Shown piece after piece: positions 35,986 through 48,325 of a stretch of 64,000 bases of DNA. Position 1 is the first letter of the stretch. Each line of letters starts with the position of its first letter. The notes below the pieces were generated by a model. It did not search any database. It worked only from the letters and a program-made list of their open reading frames with translations, and was not told where the DNA came from. Origin of the DNA: Meloidogyne chitwoodi (Eukaryota; Nematoda; Chromadorea; Rhabditida; Meloidogynidae); assembly GCA_015183035.1 (NCBI GenBank), contig JACZZP010000004.1, forward strand, positions 62,001 to 126,000. Direction: 5' to 3'. Position numbers and translations under genes: made by a program.

Positions 35986-38900
35986 TTAGAATTGTTTTGT
36001 AAACTCATTAAAACGTTCAAATTCCAACTTTTCAGTGTCAATCGAACAATAACCATGCCATTTTTGGAGCATCTCATTTAGAAATATTTTGCATTTTACT
36101 TCATCATTTTTCGAAGGGGAACATTCATTATAAAGTTGTTCTCTTATTTTTTCCTTTATCGAATGATAACTGAAAATTTTAAAGTGATCAAATCATTATT
36201 TATACGTTATTTGGCACTTAATCTCGTCCCCAAATGACCCTACCCCAAAAGACTCAATTAAACTAAAAAATCTTTTACACCCACAATTATGGGTATTTTC
36301 TATTAGGGATGGAGTCTAGTATAAAAGGAGCTACTAGAGCTCAGTCTGCCACCTTCACCTTTATTGTAATAATCTCTGTGATAAACTGCTATTTTTATTC
36401 TTGCCGTATTCTAGTCGTAAACTAAGGAACGCAGGTTACAACATTTTCCCGTTTGATTTGTAATTTATAAATATTAAAATAATACATACTCTGTGTTTAA
36501 TTTTTTACGTTCCATCATATCGTAAAGTTTAAGCCCATATTCATTTTCACTTTCATTTTCTATGAAAGACGCCATTTTGACTGTTCCATCTTTATTAAAT
36601 GCTTGTAAAAAGCGTTGTGCCAAGCAATATTGAACAAAATAAAGACCAAATTTGCTGAATCTTTCTTCCAATGTTATTTCAGTATTAATTGAAGTTATTT
36701 CATGATTACCAGCATTAACGTTTGAGGGATGGACATGGTGTGTTGGCTTGGCCACACCTTTTTCTTTGGTATGACTCTCTTTTCCTTCCCCAACAGCCGC
36801 TTTTGTCAACTAAAAATTTGAAAAAAAATGAATAAAGTTAAATTTAAAAATAAGGTAAGGCTGTTATCCCTTAAATTAGTGACAAATGGTGGGGCGTGCG
36901 ATTCCAACAAAATTAAAAAAAATTTAATTTTTAAATAACATACCAGTACTAAATCATTCAAAGAAAATTCTTTTTTGATTTCAAAGGATGATTCACTTGT
37001 CAAAATTGTTAGAAAATTTAAAACGAGAAATTTAGCTTTTTCAAAAAGTATATCTTTAAACTTTTTTTTCGATATGTTTAGAAAATCTTCATTAAACTTA
37101 ATTTCCATTATATTATCCAAATTTTTAATAACTTCTCCAAGAATTTTTACAAAATTTTTTACGTTGTTCAACGCTTTTGATGAATTAGAATTAATTTCCT
37201 CAGGTAAATCATAATATATTGTATTAAGTTCGCTGAAGCCTTCAAAAGCTTTTGATTTATTTTTAGAATAATTTTTTTCTAAATCGTAGAACGTGTAATA
37301 AATAATTTTACAATTTGCAGAAAATTTTCTTTTTAATAAATCCACTGAATGTATTTTTAACATTTTAACTTGATCCTCATTTTTATGCTTATTAAAAAAA
37401 TTAAGCATATATTCGAGAGAAAATGCTGCAATGTAACATTTTTCAAGTGAAATTTTAAGCAAAACATCCTTCTTAACATAATTATTTTTTGGTATATTAT
37501 TCTCATTATCTTCTTCTAAATTGACAACTTTTTCAATTAAACTCGTCTTTTCATCATTTTCCGAAATATTTTTATCATTTTCGATTAACTTTACTGCTTT
37601 TTTCTGGAAAAATAATTTTTTAGAATAATATTACCCAAATTCACCTTTAAAATCTCAATATCTTTTTCTGATATTTTATAGATTTGTATCTTGTTCAGAA
37701 TTGAATTCAAAGTTTCAATATTTTCCTTCTTCAAAAATAGGTCAATTGAAGCTATAAGATGGTGTGCTTCTGTGTATGTCATTTTATGCAGTGGATTAAT
37801 TTTTACTGTTAATGAATAAATAATTAAAAAAAAATAAAAATCCTACTAATTTTATTCATAAATAAAATTATATCAGTTGAAAGCATTTTTGGCACATTGT
37901 TCACATTTTTAAATCCAATCGTTTCGAGTGTTGCAAGATGGAATCCGTCAGGTTGCAATGAATCAACTTTAAATAAATAATAAAAATAATAACTGGGAGC
38001 AGCCGGTAATCATATAATATGAGCTTGGTCCCCCCTATGTTTTTTCAATATTCATGACACTGTATTTTGAATTATATGCATTCCCTTATCTCAAAAATTG
38101 TACCATTCGACTCAGCTCATCGAGACGAATCGAATGGTATATCATTTGTCGAAAAGTTTTTTGCTTGTCAGCTACAATAAAGCCGAAAAATTAAGAAGAT
38201 AAAAAAAATATTTACAAAGGAAGAGCGAAATGCTGCAGAGAAGAATAACCTACTCTGCGCTCTCTGCCTTTGTCTACACAACTACCCTACATTTGGTTAT
38301 TTTATCATAACTTTTTTTTTAATTTATATTAAAATATAATCAAAATTTTAAAAAATAAAGCATAAAATTAGCATTATTTGAAATTAAAATTTATAGAATT
38401 TGGTCATTTGAGTCTCAATATTTAAACAAAAAATATATTAGTTTTTAATTTTTACCATAATGAAGCTTCCAAACTTTAGGCTGTTCAAGGTGAATATTTT
38501 GTTTGTCAAAGGAACAATAATTTTTCCAATTTTTTTCCAAAACTTCAATTGTAGTATCTGTGCAATATTCATCTTTTTTTTCTCCTTTACAATGATCTTT
38601 AAGCTTCTCTTTGATTTTTTCAGGAATCTTTTCGTAATGCCTGTAATTTAAAAAATTAATGTTTTTACTCATTTAACAGGTATCTGGAATTTTTAAATAT
38701 AATTAATACATTTTGTCAAAACGATAACTCCCCAAGACTTTATTCAATTCTGACGCGTATTTGAGTAAGTCAACATTTGTTTGATTTTTTAATAATTCCT
38801 CCTCGTCAATATTTCCATCCTTACTGATAAGTTTATTCAATTTCATTGATGAACAATACAAAATGCTCAAAATTGCAGATTTGTTAAGGAAGTTTTTGTC

Positions 38901-41900
38901 GTGTTTTTCCAAAAATTCATTCATTTTTTGTTGTTTTTTCCAATTTTTAACACTAAATGCTAATTTTTGCATAATTCTATCAATATAATGCTGTTTTATG
39001 ACATTTTCGTTTAAAGTTTTCGATTTTTTATCTTAAAAATAATTAAATAATCAAAAAAATTTTTTTTAATATTTGCTTAAAGAAGCAGGAAAATGGATTT
39101 ACAGAATGTTGAATATTTATCTAAAAACCCATTATGGATTGCCCTGAGAATTAGACAATAAAATAATATTTTTCTTTACATTTTGTAGCAGAACAGTACC
39201 TATTTTATTCTAAAAAATCGAAAATTTTCGATTTTTTTGTTTCGAAAATTCCCGTTTCCGAAAAACTTGGAATTTTTTTCAGTTAAATCTCATTTTTTAA
39301 ATTTGTTAGAGGAATATGGTTATGGACTCGATATTTAAATATTAATTTTAAATTATTCTTAAATCTGACTCGAATGTTTCGAATCCAACACTCCTACAAG
39401 AAATTCCTTCTTTTTTAGTTTCTCAGACAAATTGGTAAATTTCTTGTCAAATTCATTTACAGCATCAGTTGCTCTGTCAAGAAACTTTTCCAAATTTAAA
39501 TATTTGTTAAAAACTTCTTTTATTTTGTCCATAAACATATCATTATTTTCAGTCTTTTCCAATTCTTTTTTAATTCTATTTCCAGAATTTTTATTTTCAT
39601 TAACAAAAAATTCAAAAACTTTGTTAAATGGATGCTCCAATTCTTTTAATTTTAGTCTATTATAAGAGCAAAAATTGTTAAAGTTATCAACAACTTTTAT
39701 AATAAAATTTGCCTTTTCATCCATTTCATTGTTTTCTTTTTGAATGTTTCCATCAATTTCATTGGTTTCTTCTTTAATATTTTCATTTTTACTCAAAATA
39801 TTAAGAAATTTCTTTTGTTCTTCAAAATTTTTTTCTGGTAGATAAAGGTGTGAAAGAGTAAATTTTAACAAATAAACTGCAAGTGAACAATCTTGAATAA
39901 TCTCTCGAATATTTACTATTCTTTTTTTATTTTGTTGTGAAATCAACTAAAAAAAGTTTACTTATTATTTTTATTTTTTCTTTCTAGACTAAGTAAAATA
40001 AATATTAATCCTTAAACTTTAATATAATTCGAATATTCAAACCTCTTTAACTTCATCAGAGACTTGATAATTAATTTTTAAATCTTTTAGCTTTTTCAAA
40101 ATTTTTTCACTATCAGAATCTTCTTTTATTATATTTTCACTATCAGAATCTTCTTTTATTATATTTTCACTATCAGAATCTTCTTTTATTATATTTTCAT
40201 TATCAGAATCTTCTTTTATTATATTTTCACTATCAGAATCTTCTTTTATTATATTTTCATTATCAGAATTCTCTTTTATTATATTTTCTCTATCAGAATC
40301 CTCTTCTGTATTTCCCAACATTACATTGAGCAGATAATGTGTTTCAGTCAAAGTAAACTTGTGTTCATTGAAACGTTCCACTATAAATTTTATAAATATA
40401 ACGGGAAAAAATGTTTTAATGTTCTTACATGCGCCACTGTATAATTCAGCCCATTCATAACTTTCTAAGATCATTCCAGGCATCTTTTTCATATCAACAA
40501 CCATAAAGGAATCATTAGCAAGTCTGAAACCATCTTCATCAATAGATTCAACAACTTTAAAGAAGATTTAAATATTATTTTAAAAGTTTTTTTTTCAAAA
40601 TTACTAACCGTTTACCAAAGCCCATTCGTCTGGACGTTCAAATATTGCATTTTTTCTTTCAATTGCGCAGTATCCCATCCAATCAGCTAATAATCTTTTA
40701 ACATAATCCTTACATTTTTCAATTAAATTTTTATCTTTTAATTCTTTACTTTCGCATTTTTCTTCTATTTTAGTTTCAATTTGTTTCATTATTTTTGTAT
40801 AGAAACTAAAAAATAAAATTTGAAATTATGTCAAAATGAAACATCATTTTTAAATGCCAAAAAGGAAAAATAAAAAAACTTACTCAACATCGACGCTTCT
40901 TTTACCCAAAACTTGACCTATCATTGCTGCATGTTCAGCTATATAAGGTTCAATCACTTTATATACACGCATTTTTGGTTTGCCTTCTTCATTAAACATT
41001 AAATTAAATTGTTTGGCCAAACTATAACCAATAAAAAGAAGTTCGCTTTTATCAAAAAGAACTTTAAAATTCTTTTCTTCTTCGTCCTCCATTTCTCTAA
41101 CATTGTGAACCATTTGCCAATTATCATACAAATATTTAATTTTATTTTTATAATGCTTAAAATTATGTTCATTCTCTTTATTTGCATAATCAGCTATTTC
41201 ATCTAACTTTTCCTCTTGCATCTCTCTACTTTCAACTAAAAGAGAATATTAATAAAAAATTTCCTTCAATCCAACAAGAAAAAGAAGAAGATAAAAAAAA
41301 TATTTAAAAAGGAAGAGCGAAATGCTGCAGAGAAGAATAACCTACTCTGCGCTCTCTGCCTTTGCCTAACATAACTATACCCTACATTTGGTTATTTTAT
41401 CATAACTTTTTTTTAAATTTAAATTAAAATATAATCTAAATTTTAAAAAATAAAGCATAAAATTGGCTTTATTTGAAATTAAAAATTTATAGAATTTGGC
41501 CAATTTTGGAAATAAATTTTTGGAAAAATTCGAAATATGCGAATTTAGAAGCAACATAGTACTTAAACTAAATCTGCAGTAAATAGTTAATGCAATTACA
41601 AAAAGTAAGAATAATAAAATTTAACAACCTTTTTTAACATCCATTAACATCTCCTTAAGGCGATTTACTTTATTTAAGTTTCTAATATATTGTTCGATAC
41701 TCTCCTCAAATTTTTTTAACTGTCCTCCAACTCCTTTTAAATAGTTATCCACATTTAATCTTAGCCCAATCAAATCATTAAATTTTTCTAGATTTGTTGT
41801 TTCGAATTCATCTCTCTTTTTTAACTTGTTTAACTCAACTTTAAGTTTATCATAAAGAAATTCTTCTACTTTAAAATAGGCTCCTACAGCTAGCTTTTCA

Positions 41901-44900
41901 AAATCTTCTATATTTTTAAAGCCAATCTTAAATTAAAATATTATTATTTTTTATATGCGACAAAATTCCCAAAAATCATTTTTGTACTATAATAATACCA
42001 AAAAACCTCAAAATAAAAATACGTAAATCTACGCGTTTTGATTAAATGAGACAAGAGTTTACCTTAAATTTAATAATAAATCGTTTAATGCTTTCCGTAG
42101 TGTAGTCTTTAAACTTTGATAATTTACATTCATTACGGAAATATGTAACAAAAGCAAGAATAAAATTAACTTTTTCATCTTTACTTTTACGTTCCCAATC
42201 CTGAAGTCTATCTGGCAAATTTTGATAAAGTTCATTTAAAAAGTCACTCTGCTTTTCTGAATCATTGTCTCCTCTATCAATATTCAGCATCATAAATTTG
42301 AATATTTTTGTTGCAAATAAACATTTTGAAATATGTTGTCGAAGAAAAGAATTTGTCATAAATCCGCTTGTGATTCTTTCTACTGCTGATAAATGTATGT
42401 TTTTAGTTTCTTTAATCTGAATGATCAAAAATTAAATAATAAAATAAATTAACATTTTTTATCTCTCAAAAGTATGTACAATAATTTTCCCTACGGGTAG
42501 GTCCAAATCAAAAAATATTTTTTTGAAAATTGCGAATAAATATTAAGCTTGCGCATAATTTCTATCACATTTCAAAAATATTTACCTCAAAAATAATACC
42601 AGGATAAAAGGACAGTTAGTATATACTTAAGAACAGTCCTTGAGGTATAATTAAGTATATCACTTTAACTTATTTTTGTTCAAAATATAAATTCTTATAC
42701 CTTTTCAAAAGCATCTCTAAAAGTTTTGTTCATTTCCTCTTTAGAAGTTTCTAATTTTAAAATAAAATTTTTATAATTTATTTCAGAGTTTTCTCCAAGG
42801 AGTTTTTGTATATTTTTTAAAAAATGATGTCCTTCTGTTAAAGTTAATTTGTGCAGATAAAATGCCGAAGCTAAAAAATATTTTTAATAATTTTTAATCG
42901 ATTGGGGCTATAAAAATAAAAAATTAAAATTTTGTTACATGATTCTTCATAAAAGTTCTCCCATTTATCATCATTCAATCCAGGCATCTTTTTCATTTTC
43001 AACTGCATATCATGAAGCTTTACTAGATAAAAGCCTTGTTCCTCGCTCTCCTTTTCATTTTCTTCTATAAAAATGAAAATTTAAATTTTTTAATTAAAAA
43101 AAATTTTTAAATTTACCGTTATTATTGAAAAGCTGAAGAACAAATTTATTAACGTTGATTTTTTCAAAAAGTGTTTTTTCATACGGTAAATCATTTATTT
43201 TACAGTATATTTCCGCAAATTTTTTCGACGCCGAAGTCATTATTTTTACTATACCCTTTCCAAAACCATAAGTTAAAGCCAATTTTGGATGGTGTATTTT
43301 GTTAACTTCTTCTTCAGTTATTTTTCGGAATTGTTTTTGATGATCTTTAAATTGCTCAATTGTCCGTTGGAAAATCAATCGAACCATCTGCTTGTTTTTC
43401 ATTGAGTCCGTACTCATATAATTTTCCATCCACTCAAATCCAAGCCCGTTGGCTGTTAAAATTCCTACACCAAAGCTAAGAATTTCTGTTGGTGTATTTA
43501 CCAAAATTGTTACAATTTTTACAACAATTTCCAGAGAGGAAAACATTCTCGCGAGAACATACATCGGAAGGAATGTAGCAAAGCTTAACACAGATCCAAT
43601 TCCCATAGAATTAACAGACCTTGCGGCATTATTTTCTATTTCCATTGCGGATTTTACCTGTTAAAAATATGGTTTTTAATAAAATAAAAATTTCAGCAAT
43701 CATGGATTTTCTCGTTCTCCGCTAATAATGTTGGTATCGGTCGGTCCTTGATTTTACTCTCGATCTCGATTTGATAGAGACCAATTTCGACAATCTCAAG
43801 TTTTAAAAATTTATCAACCTTTTGTTTAATATGCTCTTTGAATGTTGTGATTCTTTCATCATCAGTAATTTTGTGAGTAGTTGTAACATTTGGTTTGCCA
43901 AGTAACCAGCTGATAATTCGACGATAGAATTTTTTATTCTTATCATGATCATTTTTACGGCGAAGGATAACCAAATGATCAAAATTTGGGTATGGAAAAA
44001 ATCCAGATTTATATTTATTATAAAGAGCAACGTTTGTAAATTCTTCCCATTCCTCAAATTCAAGTGGTACCATAGCACCAGATGTAGATGAAGCGATCTA
44101 ATTTAATAAATTAAGAAAAAAGTTTTTGATAATAGATACACTGGGAGCAGCCCCGATAAGCATATAATATGAGCTTGGTCCCCCCTATGTTTCTTCAATT
44201 TTCATGACTCTGTATTTTGAATTATATGCATTCCCTTATCTCAAAAATTGTACCATTCGACTCAGCTCATCGAGACGAATCGAATGGTATATCATTTGTC
44301 GAAAAGTTTTTTGCTTGTCAGCTACAATAAAGCCGAAAAATTAAGAAGATAAAAAAAATATTTACAAAGGAAGAGCGCAATGCTGCAGAGAAGAATAATC
44401 TACTCTGCACTCTCTGCCTTTGTCTACACAACTAGGTACCTTACATTTGGTTATTTTATCTTAACTTTTTTTAAAATTTATATCAAAATATAATCTAAAT
44501 TTTAAAAAATAAAGCATAAAATTTAGCTTTATAAAAAATAAAAATTTATAGAATTTGGCCAATTTTGGAAAGAAATTTTTTGAAAAATTCTGAATATGAT
44601 CTGCTAAATTTTAAAATATTTTTCGAGCGTGTTTCGCTTCTAATGAAAATAAAGTGAAACATAAAAATAATTATAAATCTATTTTACCTGATTTGTAAAA
44701 ATGTTTAATCCCAGCGTGCTCCATTTTGAGTGCAATTCTATCCAGTTGTTCATTATAGAACCTGCTGAAGCTATTTTTCCTGCTTTCCAGGATGCAGTAA
44801 GTGTTTCCATAAATTGATCCATAGTTTCAGGCATAAAATTTTTGCCTTTAAGAGTACCCAAAAATCGTTTGATTACAAATGAGTCAAAAGTTTCAGCAAA

Positions 44901-47286
44901 AAGTGGTGTTAGAGAGTAGAGAAAAACGCTGAACGGAGGAACTAGGAAAGGGCAAATATGTCCCATTGCCAAAATCAACGCAGGCCAAACAAAAACGTCC
45001 AAAACAATGCCAATAATGCCAGCACCAGCCAGACTCATAATCATACTTATTGCAATGTCTTTAGTTAATTTCTTTGCATTATAGACAGAAAGAAGTATTT
45101 GAGCACCCAATCGGCCCCTAAACTCTTTATACATATCTTCATCATTTGTATCAATTTTTCTAGAAATTATTGCCTTTATTTGGGTTTTCAGCTTATAACA
45201 CTCTTGAATGTTTTCCTTATTATCAATTTCTAATATTTCGTCTTTGAACTCTTTGAATACCTCAATTTCAAATCTCCGCTCTTCTTCCATTTTACTTTCA
45301 TCAATTTTAGTTTTTTCTTTACTTATTAAAGATTTTAACCATCTCCATCCTTTGAGAAAGATATTTTCCTTTAAATTTTTAAATTCTTCATTCAAATAAT
45401 TCAATTCTTTATTATCTGGACCAAACACACGTACTGATCCAGTCGGTATATTTAGTCTATTTTTTATTCGTTGAAACTCTCCAAACAAAAAATTGATTGC
45501 TGTTACATTCAATTTCTTCTTTTCTTCCAAAAAATTGTCAGAATCATTAAAAAATTGGACAATTTCCTCATAATCTAGGGCACTAATATTTTTAAATCTT
45601 TCATTTAATGGCTTTATTCTCACATCAAAGGTTACATTTTGAAGAAAATCAAACGGATGTATTTTTAAATCTTTAAATTTTTTATGATTTTCCTCATCCT
45701 CTTCGACTTCAACTTTTTGTGCAAATTCTTTTCTAGCCTTAATTTCCCATTCTGTTACCCTTTCTCTAATTTTTTTAATTTCTTCCATTGGATTTTCCAT
45801 TTTTTGAATTTTATCCAACAATTCTTGTTCTATTGATTTTGTTAAATTCAAAATTTCATTTTGAATATTTTTATCAAAATTTACTTTTCCTCCATCGTCT
45901 AAATTTTCTAATTGATCAAAATTTTCTGTCCATTTATTTTTATTTTCTTCGTTGTTAATCAAAGGTTCATACAAAGTAGTCTCTCCATTAAAACTTTTAA
46001 CTTTACTTTTAGACATTTTTTTTTCAACATTTGAAATAATTTGAAACAAGACATCTTTACTTTTTAAAAATATACGTCTGGCCGTAACTTTTATTTTTCT
46101 AAGTCGATTTTTTTCCACATTAATTTGTATTTTTGGAATATTTGAAAATTTTAGTAAAGCATTTTCGCCTTGACCAAATCCCATTTTTCCGTTGTAGAAT
46201 CCTTCAAGAAGGGTAAGTGTTCCTAGACGAGTGTCGCCTTCATCCTCTTCTTCTTCTTCTTCATCGTCTTCTTCTTCTTTTTTATCTTCCTTCTTTTTTA
46301 TCTTCTTCAAATTTTTTATCTTTATCTTTTTTACTTTTCGCATCTTCCACACCTTGAGTCTTCTCTTCCTTCCCTCAATTTTTTCACCTTCAAGATGACT
46401 TTTACTATTATTACCACCATCTTCCTTCTCCTCTGCCTTCTCAATATCCACTTGTTTTTTTGTTTTATTTTTCTCTTTTTCCAACTTCTTCACTTTGTAA
46501 ATGTTCTTATCTTCAATATTCTCCATCTTTTCAAGTTCATCCTTCATTAAAGTCGTACCTTTATCGAAAAGAAAAGCCCATCCAAAAATATCATCTTCTA
46601 ATGGGAATTCAAGACGGACACCTTCATTAGGAATATTCATGTCCAATTTTTTATAAATTTTTACAAACTCAAAAATTTTCATTACTGTTTTATCATCTGA
46701 AGTTATTTCTCCAGTTTTTCTGTCATTTATCAATTTTCCTCCAATAACTTGTGGCACAAAATACAAATCGTTTTTAACAAGATTATTCTTGAGAACATAT
46801 TTTGAAGGGACAAATTCGTCATCGTCAGAAATCGTTCTATAAAATATTTTAAAAAAGAGTTAGTTTTGAATTAATAAAATTAAAAATTTTATTTGGACCT
46901 ATGAAATTAAAAAAAAATTAAAAATAGGTCTAATTAAATTTCTGCGGCAAAAATAACTCCATTTTATCCCTAAGGCTTTGTAATGGGCAATAAACTTTGT
47001 TGCTTATTTCAACTAAATTTAAATGAAAAAAGATAAAAACCAACTTTGAAGGCTTCCCACTTCCATCTATTTCTAAATCGACTGAAAGCGTTTCAACTGC
47101 TCTTTCATCGCCGTTCTCTCGCTTTTTTCTCTCTACAGTTTCGCCAAAATTTTCCAAAAAGTATTCTCCTGTATCTGTTACGTTGAATCTGTTTTCTGGT
47201 TGTAAATTTTGTTCATTTAACCAATATCCATTGATTGAAATGAATAAAATTAAAAAGGAAAATAAAGTTGATTCTATACGAATCAT
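35986..47286 (-). CDS. Giant modular secreted protein (about 2,500 residues), orphan
   Basis: Exons on minus: 47286-47045, 46836-44688, 44097 to ~43694, 43657-43117, 43064-42939, 42870-42701, 42416-42063, 41926-41629, 41235-40884, 40805-40609, 40554-40429, 40380-40043, 39946-39370, 39031-38710, 38640-38456, 37805-37645, 37603-36944, 36809-36490, 36169-35986. A signal peptide (1-20) is followed by a long exon with a strongly basic then acidic low-complexity region (about residues 236-282) and a hydrophobic hairpin-like region (about 690-740). A second hydrophobic region lies in the 43657-43117 exon. The C-terminal 1,500 residues are three copies of one module, recognisable by KKMPG, LT-E-HH/HY, FN-E/D-G and W-YCS/YCA-FE-P/W signatures and shared intron phases. 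I recognise no family. All junctions are phase-consistent except 43694/43657, where no good donor is visible, so two genes or a lesion remain possible. Confidence 0.6.
36220..36440 (+). repeat. LTR-like promoter sequence inside an intron
   Basis: In the 36170-36489 intron of the giant gene, on plus, a TATAAAAGG box (about 36319) is followed 24 bp later by TCAGTCTG, an initiator-like sequence, and the segment ends GGTTACA, the kind of end seen in LTRs. I could not find the matching TGTAACC start or a target duplication, so this may be a truncated solo LTR. It is antisense to the host gene. Confidence 0.3.
37993..38405. repeat. Intron repeat, copy 1 (CTGGGAGCAGCC family)
   Basis: Starts CTGGGAGCAGCC, contains GAGCTTGGTCCCCCCTATG, a hairpin CATTCGA...TCGAATG at 38104-38137, and a GCTGCAGAG...CTCTGCGCTCTC hairpin. 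It shares over 400 bp with the copy at 44141 and its 3' two thirds with 41286. It lies in the intron where the third module of the giant gene lacks an exon. Confidence 0.8.
40111..40306 (-). repeat. In-frame 30-bp minisatellite in coding sequence
   Basis: Six 30-bp units (40111-40290) plus a partial one encode repeats of the decapeptide DS(D/N)SENIIKE within the 40380-40043 exon. The most downstream units in plus coordinates are diverged, the others nearly identical, so recent copy-number change is likely. Gains or losses keep the reading frame. Asp/Ser/Glu richness suggests a flexible acidic linker with possible casein-kinase-type sites. Confidence 0.9.
41286..41540. repeat. Intron repeat, copy 2 (truncated)
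   Basis: Matches the copies at 37993 and 44141 from AAGAAGATAAAAAAAATATTT onward but lacks their first ~220 bp, including the GAGCTTGGTCC part. It sits in the intron between the exons at 41926-41629 and 41235-40884. It resembles copy 3 more than copy 1 at its 3' end. Confidence 0.75.
44141..44605. repeat. Intron repeat, copy 3
   Basis: A full-length relative of copy 1, beginning CTGGGAGCAGCC at 44141 and continuing past its 3' end with sequence shared only with copy 2. It occupies most of the 44098-44687 intron of the giant gene. Ends and target duplications are not clear. Confidence 0.8.
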
Positions 47287-48325
47287 CTAAAATATTAAAA
47301 ATAAAAATTAATTTTTTAACAGAGGTCTTCTACGAAAACTTTTGACTGATTAAAAAGGAAAATTAAACTAAAAAAAATTTAAATTTAAAAGGAAATAATT
47401 CAAGCCCAAAACCTAAGATGGAGTAATTCAGGGACTAATTTAATTGAGACTTTTTTTTAGTAAATTAAAGTAGAATGAGTGAAGGCATCCAATGGGAACT
47501 ATTTATAAAGAATTTTTTACATGCCTATGAAAAATCAATCGTAGTCAATGTCGCCTTAGATAAATTTTAAATTTAATTTAAATCTCTAACGTTCTCTATC
47601 AAAGAGCAATCTCTCCTTTAGAGTCAAATGCTTCATTTACCCCAAAGGTAAATTAATGTTTTATTCAAATTCTTTGATATACTATTTTATTTCTTTCCTT
47701 CCCTAACGCTCTCTATTAAAGAGAGAAGTAAGAAGCAAAATCATGTGTCTTTGAACAAGTGATTGACTTGTGGTTGAACACACTCAAGTGACAATCACAT
47801 GGATTCACCTCATTAAGACAACCATTTATCAAGGAAAAATTTATTCTTTATGCATTGCACTTTATTGAATCTCTAACGTTCTCTTTTTAAAACACTTGAA
47901 AAAATTTTATATAATAGTCGAATCTAAAATAGATTGCCAATAAAAATGGAGGGAAATTTAGCTATTCTCTCATGAGGTCCTTTGTTGTAGAGTCAATAAT
48001 GAGCGACACTCACATGAGTTTCAATTGACAAAATTGGTATTTGATTTTTCAAGACGTCTAGAGGTAATTAATGTTCAATAATTCCGCGAAATAAAATTTA
48101 ATAAAAATAATTCCAATCATAAAACTTGGTTTAATTCAAAATATTTTACCCATTTATTTATTAAAAATGAAATTATTAAAATTGGAATGAAAATTTAAAA
48201 TAATCCCGCATGTCATTTTAAAATAATTTAAAATTCATGTTTGTTTGTTTTTAATAGTGAAGACAATCAATTTAATTTTACTTCTCTCCATGGATTTTCT
48301 TCCAAAATTATTCAATTATTTTTAT
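47287..48325. other. Intergenic region with recurring CTCTAACG(T/C)TCTCT tracts
   Basis: Three similar short tracts (near 47588, 47705 and 47877) of the form CTAACG(T/C)TCTCT followed by T/A-rich AAAGAG are present. TGCACTT occurs at 47856-47862, about 570 bp upstream of the giant gene. There is no supported gene. Confidence 0.4.

Noticed and set aside
47400..48060. CTAACG(T/C)TCTCT tracts considered as a satellite array
   Set aside because: Only three spaced, imperfect copies; no consistent unit length.
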